The position numbers and the translations under genes were made by a program. From Rhizomys pruinosus (taxonomy: Eukaryota > Chordata > Mammalia > Rodentia > Spalacidae): a DNA stretch of 64,000 bases. The DNA lies in NCBI GenBank assembly GCA_009823505.1, contig VZQC01007982.1:3804993-3868992 (forward strand), written 5' to 3'. Of the stretch, positions 11,001-22,389 are shown piece by piece; the stretch's first letter is position 1, and each line of letters begins with the position of its first letter. The notes beneath the pieces were generated by a model. That model did no database searches, was not told the origin of the DNA, and saw only the letters and a list, made by a program, of their open reading frames with translations.

Positions 11001-12237
11001 CTGAGTGAAAAATGCAATACAGGGGGGATTGCCCTACCAGACTTCAAACTATATTACAGGGCCATAGTCATAAAGACAGCCTGGTACTGGCACAAAAACA
11101 GACCAGTTGACCAATGGAACAAAATTGAAGATCCAAACTTGAGCTCATACAATTTCAGCCACCTCATATTTGACAAAGGGACAAAAAACACTCAATGGAG
11201 GAAGGGTAGCATCTTCAGCAAATGGTACTGGCAAAATTGGATCATCATCTGTAGAAGAACAAAATTAAACCCCTGCCTCTCACCCTGTACAAAAATCAAC
11301 TCCAAGTGGATCAAAGATCTCAACGTGAAGCCTGAAACCCTGAAGGTGATAAAAGAAAAAGTTGGCAACAACCTACAAGACATAGGCATAGGAAAAGGCT
11401 TTCTAAATCAGACAGCAGTGGCACAAGAAGTAAAGTCAACAGTTGACAAATGGGACCTCATAAAACTCAAAAGCTTCTGTACAGTGAAAGAAACAATCAA
11501 GGAGGTGAAGAGAAAACCCACAGAGTGGGAAGAAATCTTTACCAGTGACACATCTGACAGAGCATTAACGTCAAGAATATATAAACTACTCAAAAAACAA
11601 AGAAGTAAGAAGACAAATGACCTACTCAAAAGATGGAGTAAAGAGCTGAACAGAGACTTCACCAGTGAGGAATTAAAGGTGGCTGAGAAACATCTTAAAA
11701 AGTGTTCAACATCATTAATAATTAAGGAAATGTAAATTAAAACCACTCTCAGATATCATCTCACTCCAGTACCACTAGCTAACAAGAAAACAAAAGACAA
11801 CAGATGCTGGAGGGGTTGTGGGGAAAGGGGAACACTCATCCACTGCTGGTGGGAATGTAAACTGGTACAACCAGTATGGAAAGCAGTGTGGAGAGCCCTT
11901 AAAAGACTCGGAATGAGCCTACCACCTGACCCAGTCATACCACTCCTGGGTATATACCCCCAAGACTCATCCTATCACAAATATACATGCACATCCATGT
12001 TTATTGCAGCTCTCTTAACAATAGCGAAGAGCTGGAACTGACCCATATGCCCCTCAACAGATGAGTGGATGACAAAAATGTGGTACATCTACACCATGGA
12101 GTACTATTCAGTGGTAAAGAAAGATGGCATTATGAACTTTTCAGGTAAATGGATGGAGCTCACAGCCATTATGCTGAGTGAAGTAACACAGTCCCAGAAA
12201 GACAAGTGGAGAATGGTTTCCCTCATTTGTGGATGCT
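8012..12237 (+). pseudogene. L1 copy A ORF2, disrupted
   Basis: Endonuclease, reverse-transcriptase and C-terminal regions all align with copy B. Damage includes a one-base loss near 8208, an in-frame stop soon after, a short deletion near 8368, the 407-bp insertion at 8641-9047, and a Trp-to-stop change at 10138-10140. It also includes a frame change near 10945 and a Gln-to-stop change at 11733-11735. The LFADD catalytic motif survives near 10520. Long open stretches remain at 9136-10140, 10258-10989 and 11139-11735. It cannot make a working protein. Confidence 0.93.
8641..9047 (-). mobile_element. 407-bp interspersed repeat nested in L1 copy A, class unresolved
   Basis: This is the same family as the element at 5649-6017, in the opposite orientation and with no large deletion. 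On the + strand it starts TGTTCTAGTTTG and ends GCTATCCAGCAC. A 6-bp exact duplication ACTGGG flanks it at 8635-8640 and 9048-9053, and removing the element plus one ACTGGG restores alignment to L1 ORF2. The insertion is therefore younger than L1 copy A. Confidence 0.8.
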
Positions 12238-12257
12238 AACACCAAATCCCCCAGACG

Positions 12258-13799
12258 AAAGGCAAGCTGAATGACATTATGGTTATATTTCTGTTTATCT
12301 GAAAGCAACTATGTTGTTATAATGTAAATCTCTCAACGGGCTCTAGAGTCCACCAACCAATTATTTTCAGACTCTATAAGTACTGTTTATGGGTGGAGAG
12401 TAGACGCTTTCAGACTCCATCCCAGTGTTTCATGTCTTCTCATCAGCTTGGCCTGCCTTTAACCATTCCTCACCTCCTATAAACCAACTAGTCTTCTAAT
12501 ACCAAGTGCCTTCTCTGTGAAGACTTTCCACACTCCTCAAACTAGAATTTCCTGGTATTCTTTTCTGATTCTATAGCAATTTATACCTTTATGCCAGAAC
12601 TTAGGAAAGCTTGTTTTGCCATTTCAACTCCAGCTTCTACAAGATTCTAAGATCCTTGAGGAAGCAGTGACAATTTCTTATTCCTGACAAGCTGCATAGC
12701 ATCTCACATGCAATAGGCATTCTCTAAGTAGTTAATGAATCAAATCTAATTGATGACTAGAGTATGGTGACCAAAGTTTTGCTGCTTAGTATAGATTATT
12801 AACTGAATGTCTCTAAATTTATTGATTTAGTTATGAACTGGAGAGCTAGTAGATTAAAAATAATTTACTCTAAAAGTTCAGGCAACTTAAGTCTAAAAGA
12901 AAATCAGGTAGCGAGTGTAAAAACCCAAGGAGGCCAAATTTTTCATTTGGTAAAGAGCAAATACAGAGATCTGGCCTGCCCAGTATGGAAATGGGTAAGA
13001 GAGGAAAAGTTGGCACACCCTTGAATGGCCTCTTCTTTCTCTAGAGGAAGGAGCATTTTCCTGTTTACTTTATCAGCAGTTACTCCCTGTGGGTCTCCCA
13101 ATGAATTAAGAGCTGCCTTTACACAGACCCATAGTCTACAGTTTATAAGTAATTCTCAAATCTCGTTTATTAAAAGCTCATTTATTTTCAACAATGTCAG
13201 ATTTCTGGTTAATTTCCAGCATCGTGGGCTTCATTGTAATTTCTGATTTACCAAAGTGCTTGATTGATAGAATCTATTGTGGCCTTAGTCTGTCAGGATA
13301 TTGTTTTCTTGTCAAATGACAACAAAAAACCTTATTGATGAAATTGTTGGATGTTCCTTAAAAGAAGGGAGAAAAATATTATGGCATTGAGGCCCACAGG
13401 TGTTAGGCACTCACTAGAGAACCTAAAAATTATCCTTAGAAACTGAAATGCAATGCAGATAAACCTGTCTGTACTCCATCTAGAAACTCTGCAAAGTGTG
13501 GTTGTATTTGTTCATCTGATGTTGAGGAGGAAAGAAGTGTATTTCCATTTCTTTTAATAAAAGGTGATAAAGTTGTACCAAACTAGATTTAGGACCATAA
13601 ATCAACTTTAAATGAAATCAACCTTATGGCTTGTTTTCTAAACTTTTTAGAACATTAAAGTCCTATTTAAATCTCTGAGGTGAGTAACACAAATGTGTTG
13701 AAGACAAAACATCATGGTTAAGGTTCTTAAAAAAAGAGGTAGAAGATGGTATCATGATACTCATGTGGCTAATTGTCACACCACATACATAGAAACTCT
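12258..13799. other. unique sequence
   Basis: Nothing recognisable. The first few dozen bases may hold diverged L1 3' UTR that I cannot align. Confidence 0.55.
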
Positions 13800-14008
13800 T
13801 ATTTTTAGTTTTATTTATGTGTATATGTCTGAGTGTAGATTTGTTCATGTTTGTGCTATGCTGGCAGAGGCAAGAAGAGGATGTCAGATTCCCTGGATCT
13901 GGAGTTATGGGTGGTTGTGAGCTGCCTGGTGTGGGAATTGAGAATTGAACTCCAGTCCTTTGCAAGAGTAGTATGAGCTCTTAACTGCTGAGCCATCTCT
14001 CCAGCCCC
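13800..14008 (-). mobile_element. B2 SINE
   Basis: Reverse-strand B2 with the head complement GAGCCATCTCTCCAGCCCC at the right end and a T-rich tail complement at the left. It is diverged from the younger copies. Confidence 0.9.
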
Positions 14009-15291
14009 AGAGAATCTTCTGTATTTACTCACTTAACCTCTCCTTTGGACTGAGATTACTGCTCAATCTAGCCATCAATATAAGCAAGTTATGAAGTAGG
14101 TAGAAAAGTCACCTAATGAGGTCAATAAATGTGAAAGAAATAGAGTGCTCACATTGGCAAAGGACTTTCATTGTTCAGCATAGGCAGTTTGCTGAAGTGT
14201 GGCAAATTCCCTTAATATATTTCATATTTTATCTCTGTACTTCTAGAAGGACTCCAACAGAGGAAAATTGGACATTAAACAGGAAGTCCAATCCCCTTAT
14301 ATTTCTCAAAAATAAGTACAGAAAACTTTCTAATCAGACCTTTCTCTTTAAAACAACTTGCACAGACCACAGTGACTGCAGCCCAGGTGATTTGGATTAG
14401 CTTCTGGGCTACATTTTTTTTCTTTTAGCATGGTGTCTGACAGCTGGAATGTTGCGAAGTTTATGAAATCTTCACTGTCAAAGAGATTATATGGCACCTG
14501 AACAGCTTAGAGGACACATACTGTGTAAATCTGAGAGAGCTGAGAAGTCAGGAACCTGAGAAGAAAGCATAACTCAGGATGAGTCTCCCACCCCCTTTCC
14601 AGCACCTCTGCCTGCCTCCCAGGATGAAGTTCTTAAAAAGCAAACTGGGAAAGAACGGCAGAGGATCCAGAGTTACTAAGAGTCTACTTCGTTCAGCCTT
14701 TTATTGTGCATGAACAATCCTGCTTGTGTGCAATATATGATGCTACTGATAGTGTCAGAAAGGTGAGCACTTTGAGATATTTTCCTAAAGGGGGGATTAT
14801 AATAATTTATCTACAGACATACATTCAGGGGATGACTAAATTTAGGTTGAATAAGATCTTACTGCCATTGACAAAAGATATAGTTAAAACTGTTCCATCT
14901 CCATTTTTCGTTAAGACTGACTGAGATTTAAACACTAATGTATTAAGATGGTGAAGGTACGAGGAATCCTTTTCAAAATTATTACATATAAATTCATACA
15001 AAGGTTATGGAGGGGAATTCAAGGATATCTAGGTTTAAATGTGTTACCAGAGATTTCCAACTTTAAGATGATGGAGGAGGGGTTTTTTTCTTCATAGTTT
15101 TTTCTTCATAGTTATCACCCCCCAACCAATAACAGTAATAAGAAACAAAGTACAAGCTATCATTTACAAACTAGGCAACAATCAAAATTATAAAAACAAA
15201 TGAAACAATTTAAATTACATAGCAGAATGAGGACACCTGTGTTGTTGGTTAACAACAGGATTTAAATGTACTAAATAACACAAAAGGGATT
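14009..15291. other. unique sequence at the L1 copy B target region
   Basis: No gene or repeat is recognised. The last bases lead into the left copy of the L1 target-site duplication at 15292-15307. Confidence 0.55.
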
Positions 15292-15307
15292 AAGGAAATG
15301 TGTAAGC
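15292..15307 (+). repeat. left target-site duplication of L1 copy B
   Basis: AAGGAAATGTGTAAGC is repeated exactly at 21075-21090. It follows TT, giving a TT|AA insertion context like the L1 endonuclease preference. Confidence 0.93.
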
Positions 15308-15620
15308 CTTGGCGAGCTGATTGCTGATCTTTTGGTCCTGCTGTCTTTGGTTTGATTGGCCTTTGTGGCTGTGAGGTTGGAGTTATCCCCCCAGCTGGGA
15401 TTAAAGATGTGGTCTTTGGCTTGATTAGATCTAGTGGCTGTGGGGGCGGAGTTATCCTCCCAGCCGGTATTAAAGGCACGCTTGTGTGACTCTTGAGATT
15501 TGAGATCTCTTGAGCCCAGCGGCAGGTGCCGGGGCGCGGGCTGAAGAGCCCCCCCCCCCCCGCCAACTGAGATTACGAAGAAGGATCTGAAGGAGGCAAG
15601 CAAAGCACGCCTTCAACACA
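15308..15620 (+). promoter_or_regulatory. L1 copy B 5' UTR and presumed internal promoter
   Basis: This leader precedes ORF1 and includes two 69-base tandem repeats, a GC-rich block at about 15490-15560 and a 13-base C run at 15549-15561. L1 5' UTRs carry an internal RNA polymerase II promoter. That role is inferred from position, because I see no TATA box. The sequence shares no obvious similarity with the monomer of copy A. Confidence 0.65.
15344..15481 (+). repeat. two 69-bp tandem repeats in the L1 5' UTR
   Basis: Units at 15344-15412 and 15413-15481 both start TCTTTGG(T/C)TTGATT and share GTGGCTGTG, GAGTTATCC and CAGC(T/C)GG(G/T)ATTAAAG. They are diverged from each other by about a dozen and a half changes. 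They may act as promoter repeats, as longer monomers do in mouse L1. Confidence 0.8.
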
Positions 15621-16790
15621 GTGAAGAGGCATTCAGGACTCACATTGGAATACAGGCAAGGAGAAGCCCATATGCCAGGATCACGAAGAAGAGACTACAC
15701 TGGAAAGGTGCAGGATAATCCCACGCCAAGCTTTACCAACCCTATGGATGACTCCTGCAGTGGGATCCCTCCGGGGATGCCCCAGGACACAGACATCAGA
15801 AACACAATTGGGAACATACTTAAAGAACTACAAGATCATAAAGAACAAATTAAAGAACTAAGAAAAGAGAATGAGGACCGAGAGAGAGAGAATGACAAGC
15901 TCCGGAAGGAAGTAGAAACACTGAAAAGATCCCATGCTGAAAAAGAAAAAGAAACCAACCAGCAAACAAAAGAGCTACAAAAAGAGATCGAGAAGCTCCA
16001 AAAAGAAATAGAAACACTAAAGAAATCAGAAGAGGAAATGAAAAAGGAAATCAAACACTCATCCATTCAAGAGGAAAGGAATGAAAAAAGCCTCAGAAGC
16101 AGAATGGAGGAAGCAGAACAAAGAATATCAGACCTGGAGGACAACACAGAACAACTAAAAACCTCAAGGAAAGATTATGAAAAATTTAAAAATACACAAA
16201 AATGGAACAACCAGGAGCTGTGGGACACTATGAAAAGATCAAACCTCCGCATCATAGGAATAGAGGAAGGAGAAGAATCCCAAGAGAAAGGTATTGATCA
16301 GATCTTCAACAGAATAATAGATGAAAACTTCCCCAAACTAAAAAAGGACAAACCAATACCAATACAAGAAGCACATAGAACTCCAAACAGACAAGATCAG
16401 AAAAGAAATTCTCCACGCCACATCATAGTTAAAATGCTGGACACCCAAAACAAAGAGAAAATTCTTAAAGCGACAAGAGAAAAACAACAAGTGACCTATA
16501 AGGGGAAACCTATCAGAATAACAACGGACTTCTCACAGCAAACGATGAAGGCAAGAAGAACCTGGAGCAAAGCATTCCCAGTGTTGAGGGACAATGGATG
16601 CCAGCCCAGGTTACTATACCCAGCAAAAATGTCAATCATAGTGGAAGGAGAGAGGAAAATCTTCCATGACATAAACAACTTGAAAGAATACATGTCCGGA
16701 AAACCAACCCTTCAGAGAATACTTGAAGCAATCCAAAGAACAGAAGAAAGGAGCAACCAACCCCAGGCAACTAGAAGGAGAAATCAATAA
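15621..16790 (+). CDS. L1 ORF1 protein
   Basis: The frame is 389 codons from the first ATG. Starting at Met18 (15672) would give 372 residues, close to the roughly 371 of mouse L1 ORF1p, so 15672 may be the real start. The MGK start used by copies A and C is lost here (reads YTGKV at 26-30). Residues about 65-190 are a charged heptad coiled coil for trimerisation. Residues about 205-290 form the RRM-like fold (NLRIIGIEEGEE at 208-219, HRTPNRQDQKRNSPRH at 252-267). Residues about 292-370 form the C-terminal domain (YKGKPIRI 293-300, ARRTW 311-315, CQPRLLYPAKMSI 327-339). Together these bind L1 RNA and chaperone nucleic acids in the cytoplasmic L1 particle. Confidence 0.95.
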   Translation: MKRHSGLTLEYRQGEAHMPGSRRRDYTGKVQDNPTPSFTNPMDDSCSGIPPGMPQDTDIRNTIGNILKELQDHKEQIKELRKENEDRERENDKLRKEVETLKRSHAEKEKETNQQTKELQKEIEKLQKEIETLKKSEEEMKKEIKHSSIQEERNEKSLRSRMEEAEQRISDLEDNTEQLKTSRKDYEKFKNTQKWNNQELWDTMKRSNLRIIGIEEGEESQEKGIDQIFNRIIDENFPKLKKDKPIPIQEAHRTPNRQDQKRNSPRHIIVKMLDTQNKEKILKATREKQQVTYKGKPIRITTDFSQQTMKARRTWSKAFPVLRDNGCQPRLLYPAKMSIIVEGERKIFHDINNLKEYMSGKPTLQRILEAIQRTEERSNQPQATRRRNQ

Positions 16791-16831
16791 AAGCATAACT
16801 GCAGAAGTAGAAACCTAAATCAAAACCGCAG

Positions 16832-19800
16832 ATGGATAATAAGGCAAAAGGAAGCAACACAAACCTATCAGTCATAACCTTAAATATTAATGGACTAAAT
16901 TCCCCAATCAAAAGACATAGACTGGGAGACTGGATTAGGAAACAGAATCCATCGATATGCTGTCTGCAAGAAACACATCTTACCTTCAAGGACAGGCACC
17001 ACCTTAAAGTGAAGGGATGGAAAAAAATATTCCAAGCAAATGGTACCAAAAAGAAAGCAGGTGTTGCTATTTTAATATCGGATAAAATAGACTTCAAAGT
17101 AAAAGAAATCAGAAGAGACAAAGAAGGCCATTACATTTTCATCAAAGGAACAATCCACCAAGAAGATTTCACAATTATGAATATATATGCCCCAAATTCT
17201 GGTGCACCAAACTTTATAAAGACAATTCTCCAGGACCACAAGTCACAGACTAACCCCAGCACACTCATAGTGGGAGATTTCAATACCCCACTGAGTCCTT
17301 TGGATAGGTCAACAGGACAAAAAATAAACAGAGAGACATCTGAACTGAACGATATGATACACCAAATGGACCTCATAGACCTCTACCGAACATTCCATCC
17401 TAATACCAGAGAATACACTTTCTACTCAGCACCCCACGGAACATTCTCCAAAATCGACCACATCCTGGGACACAGAAGAAACCTCTACAAATACAAAAAG
17501 ATTGAAATAATTTCATGCATCCTGTCAGACCACAGTGCAATGAAGCTCAACATCAACACCAGGACAAGCCCTCCTGCCTACAAGAACACATGGAGACTAA
17601 ACAACACACTCTTGAATAATGAATGGGTCAAGGAAGAGATAAAGAAAGAAATAAAAACATTCCTGGAACTGAATGACAATGACAATACAACACAACAAAA
17701 CTTATGGGATACCTTAAAAGCAGTCCTAAGAGGGAAATTTATAGCCCTGGGTGCCTACATTAGAAAAACAGAAAGAGCACAAGTGAATGATCTAACACTA
17801 CAGCTAAAAGCACTTGAGAGGCAACAACAGATGAACCCTAAACGCAACAGACAGGAAGAAATAACAAAAATCAGAGCAGAAATCAATGAAATAGAAACAA
17901 AGAAAACAATACAAAAAATCAATGAAGCCAAAAGTTGGTTCTTTGAAAGAATAAACAAGATAGACAGACCTCTAGCCCAGTTAACAAAAAGAAAGAAGGA
18001 ACAACTCCAAATCAATACAATCTGTGATGAAAAGGGAAATATCACAACGGACAAGGAAAAGATCAAGAAAATTATATGGGAATATTACAAGAACCTATAT
18101 TCTACCAAGTTTGAAAATCTAGAAGAAATGGATGAATATCTGAAATCTTGGGAATCACCAAAGCTTGGCCAAGAGGAGACCAGCAGCTTAAACAGACCCA
18201 TAACATATGAAGAAATAGAGGATGTAGTAAGAAGCCTCCCAACTAAAAAAAGCCCAGGCCCAGACGGTTTCACAGCAGAATTCTATAAAACATTTCAAAA
18301 AGACCTACAACCATTATTTCTGAAACTGTTTAGAAGTATACAATCAGAGGGAATTCTCCCAAATTCCTTCTATGAAGCCAACATCACTCTATTACCAAAA
18401 CCAGGCAAAGATACAACTAAAAAGGAGAATTATAGACCCATCTCCCTCATGAACACAGATGCCAAAATTCTAAACAGAATACTGGCAAATCGCATACAGA
18501 CCCACATCAAGAAGATCATCCATCATGACCAAGTTGGATTCATACCAGAGATGCAGGGATGGTTCAACATACGAAAATCAATAAACATCATCAAACACAT
18601 AAACGGAATCAAAGACAAAAACCACACCATCATCTCAATTGATGCTGAAAAAGCCTTTGACAAAATCCAGCATCCCTTCATGCTTAAAGTCCTAGAAGGA
18701 ATTGGATTGGAGGGATCATTCCTCAATGTAATCAAAGCCATATACAGGAAACCCACAGCCAATATCATCCTAAATGGGGAAATGACGGAAACATTCCCTT
18801 TAAAGGTAGGAACTCGGCAAGGCTGCCCCCTATCACCACTCCTCTTCAATATAGTGCTTGAAACACTTGCTAGAGCAATAAGGCAAGAAAAGGATATTAA
18901 AGGAGTACTAATTGGAAAAGAGGAAGTCAAACTATCCCTATTTGCTGATGATATGATTGTTTACTTAAGAGATGCAAAAAACTCCACCAGAAAACTCCTA
19001 GAAACGATTAACAGCTTCAGCAAAGTGGCAGGATACAAAATTAACCTTAGAAAATCAATGGCCTTTCTTTACACCAAGAACAAGCAACTGGAGAAAGAAT
19101 TCAAAGAGACCTTCCCACTCACAATAGCCTCAAAAACAATAAGATACCTAGGAACAAACCTAACCAAAGACACCAAAGACCTCTACAACAAAAATTTTAA
19201 ACCCTTAAAGAAAGAAATTGAAGAAGACCTCAGAAGATGGAAAAACCTCCCATGCTCATGGATTGGGAAAATTAACATTGTAAAAATGTCCATTTTACCA
19301 AAACTCTTGTATAGATTTAATGCAATCCCAATCAAAATCCCCAAGAGTTTCTTCACAGGCTTGGAAACAAAAGTTCTTAAATTCATTTGGAGAAACAAAA
19401 GACCCCGAATAGCCAAATCAATCCTGAGTGAAAAGAGCTACACAGGAGGGATCTCTATACCAGATTTTAAACTATACTACAGGGCTATAGTCATAAAAAC
19501 AGCCTGGTACTGGCACAAAAACAGACCTGTTGACCAATGGAACAAAACCGAAGATCCAAATCTGAGCACATACAATTTCAGCCATCTCATATTTGACAAG
19601 GGGGCCAAGAAACCACAATGGAGAAAAGACAGCATCTTCAGCAAGTGGTGTTGGCAAAACTGGATCACCACTTGTAGAAGAATGAAATTAAACCCCTACC
19701 TCTCACCCTGTACAAAAGTCAACTCCAGATGGATTAAAGACCTCAACGTGAAACCCCAAACTCTGAAGGTGATAGAAGAAAAAGTTGGCAGCAGACTACA

Positions 19801-20665
19801 AGACATAGGCGTAGGAAAAGACTTCCTAAATCAGACAGCAGCTGCACAAGAATTAAGGTCGACAATTGACAAATGGGACCTCATCAAACTCAAAAGCTTC
19901 TGTACATCAAAAGAAACAATCAAGGAAGTGAAGAGAAATCCCACAGAGTGGGAGGAAACCTTCACTGCAGATACATCTGACAAAGCATTGATTTCCAGAA
20001 TATATAAACTACTCAAAAAACAAAGAAAAAAGAAAACAAATGACCCACTCAATAGATGGAGCAAAGAACTGAACAGAGACTTCACAAGTGAGGAATTAGA
20101 GATGTCTGAGAAACACCTCAAGAACTGTTCAACATCACTAATCATTAAGGAAATGCAAATGAAAACCACTTTAAGATATCATCTTACTCCAATAAGACTG
20201 GCTAGGATCAAGAAAACAAATGATACCAAGTGCTGGAGAGGTTGTGGGGAAAGGGGAACACTCATCCACTGCTGGTGGGAATGTAAACTCGTACAGCCAC
20301 TATGGAAAGCAGTGTGGAGAACCCTTGGAAGACTTGGAATGAACTTGCCACCCGACCCAGCCATACCACTCCTGGGCATGTACCCTCAAGACTTACGCCA
20401 CCACAGAGATACATGCACGGCCATGTTTATTGCAGCTCTCTTCACAATAGCAAGGAGCTGGAACCAACCTAAATGCCCCTCAACTGACGAGTGGATAGAG
20501 AAAATGTGGTACATCTACACAATGGAGTTCTATGCAGCAGTAAAGAAAGACGACATCACGAGCTTTGCAGGAAAATGGCTGGAGCTAGAGGACATCATGC
20601 TGAGTGAAGTAACACAGTCCCAGAAAAACAAACGACGAATGGTATCCCTCATCTGTGGATGCTAG
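16832..20665 (+). CDS. L1 ORF2 protein: endonuclease and reverse transcriptase
   Basis: An uninterrupted 1277-residue protein, the usual L1 length. The N-terminal APE-type endonuclease has the expected residues: Asn18 in LNING, Glu47 in QETHL, Asp149 and Asn151 in GDFNTPLS, Asp209-His210 in KIDH, and His234 in SDHS. The reverse transcriptase spans about 450-880, with Asp604 in SIDAEKAFD and the FADD pair Asp706-Asp707. The C-terminal knuckle C-X3-C-X7-H-X4-C is present at Cys1134, Cys1138, His1146 and Cys1151. It nicks target DNA and primes reverse transcription of its own RNA there. The 41-base gap after ORF1 fits the known reinitiation mode of L1 ORF2. I see no internal stop or frameshift. 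Confidence 0.97.
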   Translation: MDNKAKGSNTNLSVITLNINGLNSPIKRHRLGDWIRKQNPSICCLQETHLTFKDRHHLKVKGWKKIFQANGTKKKAGVAILISDKIDFKVKEIRRDKEGHYIFIKGTIHQEDFTIMNIYAPNSGAPNFIKTILQDHKSQTNPSTLIVGDFNTPLSPLDRSTGQKINRETSELNDMIHQMDLIDLYRTFHPNTREYTFYSAPHGTFSKIDHILGHRRNLYKYKKIEIISCILSDHSAMKLNINTRTSPPAYKNTWRLNNTLLNNEWVKEEIKKEIKTFLELNDNDNTTQQNLWDTLKAVLRGKFIALGAYIRKTERAQVNDLTLQLKALERQQQMNPKRNRQEEITKIRAEINEIETKKTIQKINEAKSWFFERINKIDRPLAQLTKRKKEQLQINTICDEKGNITTDKEKIKKIIWEYYKNLYSTKFENLEEMDEYLKSWESPKLGQEETSSLNRPITYEEIEDVVRSLPTKKSPGPDGFTAEFYKTFQKDLQPLFLKLFRSIQSEGILPNSFYEANITLLPKPGKDTTKKENYRPISLMNTDAKILNRILANRIQTHIKKIIHHDQVGFIPEMQGWFNIRKSINIIKHINGIKDKNHTIISIDAEKAFDKIQHPFMLKVLEGIGLEGSFLNVIKAIYRKPTANIILNGEMTETFPLKVGTRQGCPLSPLLFNIVLETLARAIRQEKDIKGVLIGKEEVKLSLFADDMIVYLRDAKNSTRKLLETINSFSKVAGYKINLRKSMAFLYTKNKQLEKEFKETFPLTIASKTIRYLGTNLTKDTKDLYNKNFKPLKKEIEEDLRRWKNLPCSWIGKINIVKMSILPKLLYRFNAIPIKIPKSFFTGLETKVLKFIWRNKRPRIAKSILSEKSYTGGISIPDFKLYYRAIVIKTAWYWHKNRPVDQWNKTEDPNLSTYNFSHLIFDKGAKKPQWRKDSIFSKWCWQNWITTCRRMKLNPYLSPCTKVNSRWIKDLNVKPQTLKVIEEKVGSRLQDIGVGKDFLNQTAAAQELRSTIDKWDLIKLKSFCTSKETIKEVKRNPTEWEETFTADTSDKALISRIYKLLKKQRKKKTNDPLNRWSKELNRDFTSEELEMSEKHLKNCSTSLIIKEMQMKTTLRYHLTPIRLARIKKTNDTKCWRGCGERGTLIHCWWECKLVQPLWKAVWRTLGRLGMNLPPDPAIPLLGMYPQDLRHHRDTCTAMFIAALFTIARSWNQPKCPSTDEWIEKMWYIYTMEFYAAVKKDDITSFAGKWLELEDIMLSEVTQSQKNKRRMVSLICGC

Positions 20666-20965
20666 TGCCAATTACCCAGTTGTAAGTATTTCTTGTGTAG
20701 GGCCCCCTGAGCTTCTGTACAAAGCAGTTGGACATAATGCATTTTGGAAACAACAACAACAACAGAAAATACTGCATCAAAGAACTGACTGAAACAGTGA
20801 ACTTCTGCTCAAAACAGTCAACGTCCCCATGGAAAATATTGAGAAAGACTAAGAGATGGAAAGCATGTTTGGCAGAATGCACGAGCTCTGATGGGGTGGG
20901 GAAATGAGCGGGAACACGGGTCTAGATTTGTTAAAAATAAATAAATAAATACAATAAAAAAAAAA
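20666..20965 (+). other. L1 copy B 3' UTR and first A-rich end
   Basis: Short 3' UTR with a CAACAACAACAACAG stretch near 20750. It ends GGTCTAGATTTGTTAAAAA, then (AATA)n with AATAAA signals at about 20935-20960. The same GGTCTAGATTTG end marks a tiny L1 insertion at 55075-55160, supporting this as the real L1 3' terminus. Confidence 0.8.
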
Positions 20966-21074
20966 CAACATTCGAAAAACACATGCATGTATTTTTTTCT
21001 TTTTACATACTTAAACAAGCATATGTCAAACAAGTTAATTGAATAAACTGGAAAATACAAAAGAAAAAAAAAAA
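20966..21074 (+). other. apparent L1 3' transduction with its own poly(A)
   Basis: About 97 bases of non-L1 sequence follow the A-rich L1 end. They contain AATAAA at 21042-21047 and then a terminal A run broken only by one G. The target-site duplication lies after this segment, not before it. This fits read-through of the L1 signal at a previous location and co-mobilisation of the downstream sequence. Confidence 0.7.
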
Positions 21075-21090
21075 AAGGAAATGTGTAAGC
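21075..21090 (+). repeat. right target-site duplication of L1 copy B
   Basis: Exact copy of the 16 bases at 15292-15307. Confidence 0.93.
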
Positions 21091-21600
21091 ATGAAAAGAT
21101 AATCAGAAATCTACAAAGGGAAAGAGATAGACTCTCAGCATTCTACCCCATCCTAAGCAGCAGGGTAACTTCCTCATATGACCTATACCAAGAAGAAATT
21201 AAATCACGTACCATGAGAGCCAGAACACCAAACCAGAGAAAGGCAGACAACAGGCTCCAAGCTCAAAACAAATACCATGTTAAGTGAACCGGGAGACCCA
21301 TCCCTACTCCCTGTCCAGGCATAGAACCAATCTATTGTCATGGTCCTTTCCTTTTCCCGCTCTGTCTCACAGAAAGTAAATGGGAAAATTCTTCTCTGAC
21401 ATGCCTAAGAGAAAATGGCTAAAGCTATGGAGAGGCATGTATTCCACCAATGAAAACCAAGCAGTCTTCTCCAACCTCCAAGGAAACCAATAAGCTCAAG
21501 CCAGCAAGTGGACTATCCAATCATGGACTTCATGACTTCTTTTTAAATGTGAACTGACAACCAGAGATCACTGGACATCTAGCAAAAATCTTCCAATATG
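21091..21600. other. unique sequence
   Basis: No recognisable feature apart from the left copy of the B1 target-site duplication at 21585-21600. Confidence 0.55.
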
Positions 21601-21749
21601 CTGGGCGTGGTGGCGCATACCTTTAATCCCAGTACTTGGGAGGCAGAGGCAGGTGGATCCCTGTGAGTTCAAGGCCAGCATAGTCTACATAGGGAGTTCC
21701 AGGACAGCTGGAGCTACAGGGAGACCCTGTCTCAAAAAAGACCCCCCCC
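21601..21749 (+). mobile_element. B1 SINE with perfect 16-bp duplication
   Basis: Head CTGGGCGTGGTGGCGCAT, core AAGGCCAGCATAG, end CCCTGTCTC and a tail that became A(6)GAC(8). AAAATCTTCCAATATG flanks it at 21585-21600 and 21750-21765. Confidence 0.95.
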
Positions 21750-21783
21750 AAAATCTTCCAATATGAAAGGCATGAAAACACAC

Positions 21784-21784
21784 T

Positions 21785-21820
<36 letters not shown>
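21784..21820. repeat. CA dinucleotide microsatellite
   Basis: A (CA)n tract of about 17 units lies just downstream of the B1. Confidence 0.95.
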
Positions 21821-21822
<2 letters not shown>

Positions 21823-22214
21823 TAAGGACATGGAGGGAGGGACTAGGAAGAAACAGATAATAGAGGTAGTAAAAAAATTATTGCCCTACCAAACAAATGT
21901 AATGAACATCCTTAGAAATAATGAAAATATTACCTCATTGGAAAAATAAGGCAGGCATAAAAAGATAATCAGAGAATCACAGTTCTTAAAATTTAAAAAT
22001 ACTAAAACAAAAACAAATGTTTTTCAATATCGGGATAAAAGGGTTTAGGAGATCTCTAAGACAGGATAACAAAGAGTTACAAAATTAAGCCACCCAAGAA
22101 ACTATGGGAAATTAGAGGCTCAGACCAAGAGATCCAAGAGCTGATTGATGGATCTATGAGAACGAACAAGGAAAGTTTTGGAGAGGAAATGATCAAAGAA
22201 ATAATTCACGAAAG

Positions 22215-22389
22215 TTTCCAGGTATGGTGGCACACGCCTTTAATCCCAGCACTCAGGAGGCAGAGGCAGGCGGATCTCTGTGAGTTCAAGGCCAGTTTGG
22301 TCTACAGAGTGAGCTCCAGGCCAGCTGGGACTAAAAGGGAGACTTTCTCAAAAAATACAAAAAAAAAAAAAAGAAAAAAAAGAGAGAGA
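22215..22389 (+). mobile_element. B1 SINE
   Basis: Complete B1 flanked by GAAATAATTCACGAAAG at 22198-22214 and a copy with one mismatch at 22390-22406. The tail is A-rich and grades into GA repeats. Confidence 0.93.

Larger units (their letters stand above)
6410..12257 (+). mobile_element. L1 retrotransposon copy A, near full length and decayed
   Basis: The copy holds a promoter-monomer vestige, ORF1 and ORF2 remnants in the order expected of L1, and is collinear with the intact copy B at 15308-21074. It is inactivated by several frameshifts, nonsense changes and a 407-bp insertion in ORF2. Similarity to copy B stops about 20 bases after the ORF2 stop position, so the 3' UTR and poly(A) are missing or replaced. 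I found no target-site duplication. The 5' region is unrelated by eye to that of copy B. Confidence 0.92.
15308..21074 (+). mobile_element. L1 retrotransposon copy B, full length with open ORFs
   Basis: The unit is about 5.77 kb: a 5' UTR of 313 bases, ORF1, a 41-base spacer, ORF2, a 3' UTR, an A-rich tract, about 100 bases of extra sequence and a final poly(A). A perfect 16-base target-site duplication bounds it, which implies a recent insertion. Both ORFs are open, and every endonuclease, reverse-transcriptase and zinc-knuckle residue I checked is present. It is a candidate active element. The 5' end could be slightly truncated relative to the longest members of its family. Confidence 0.95.
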
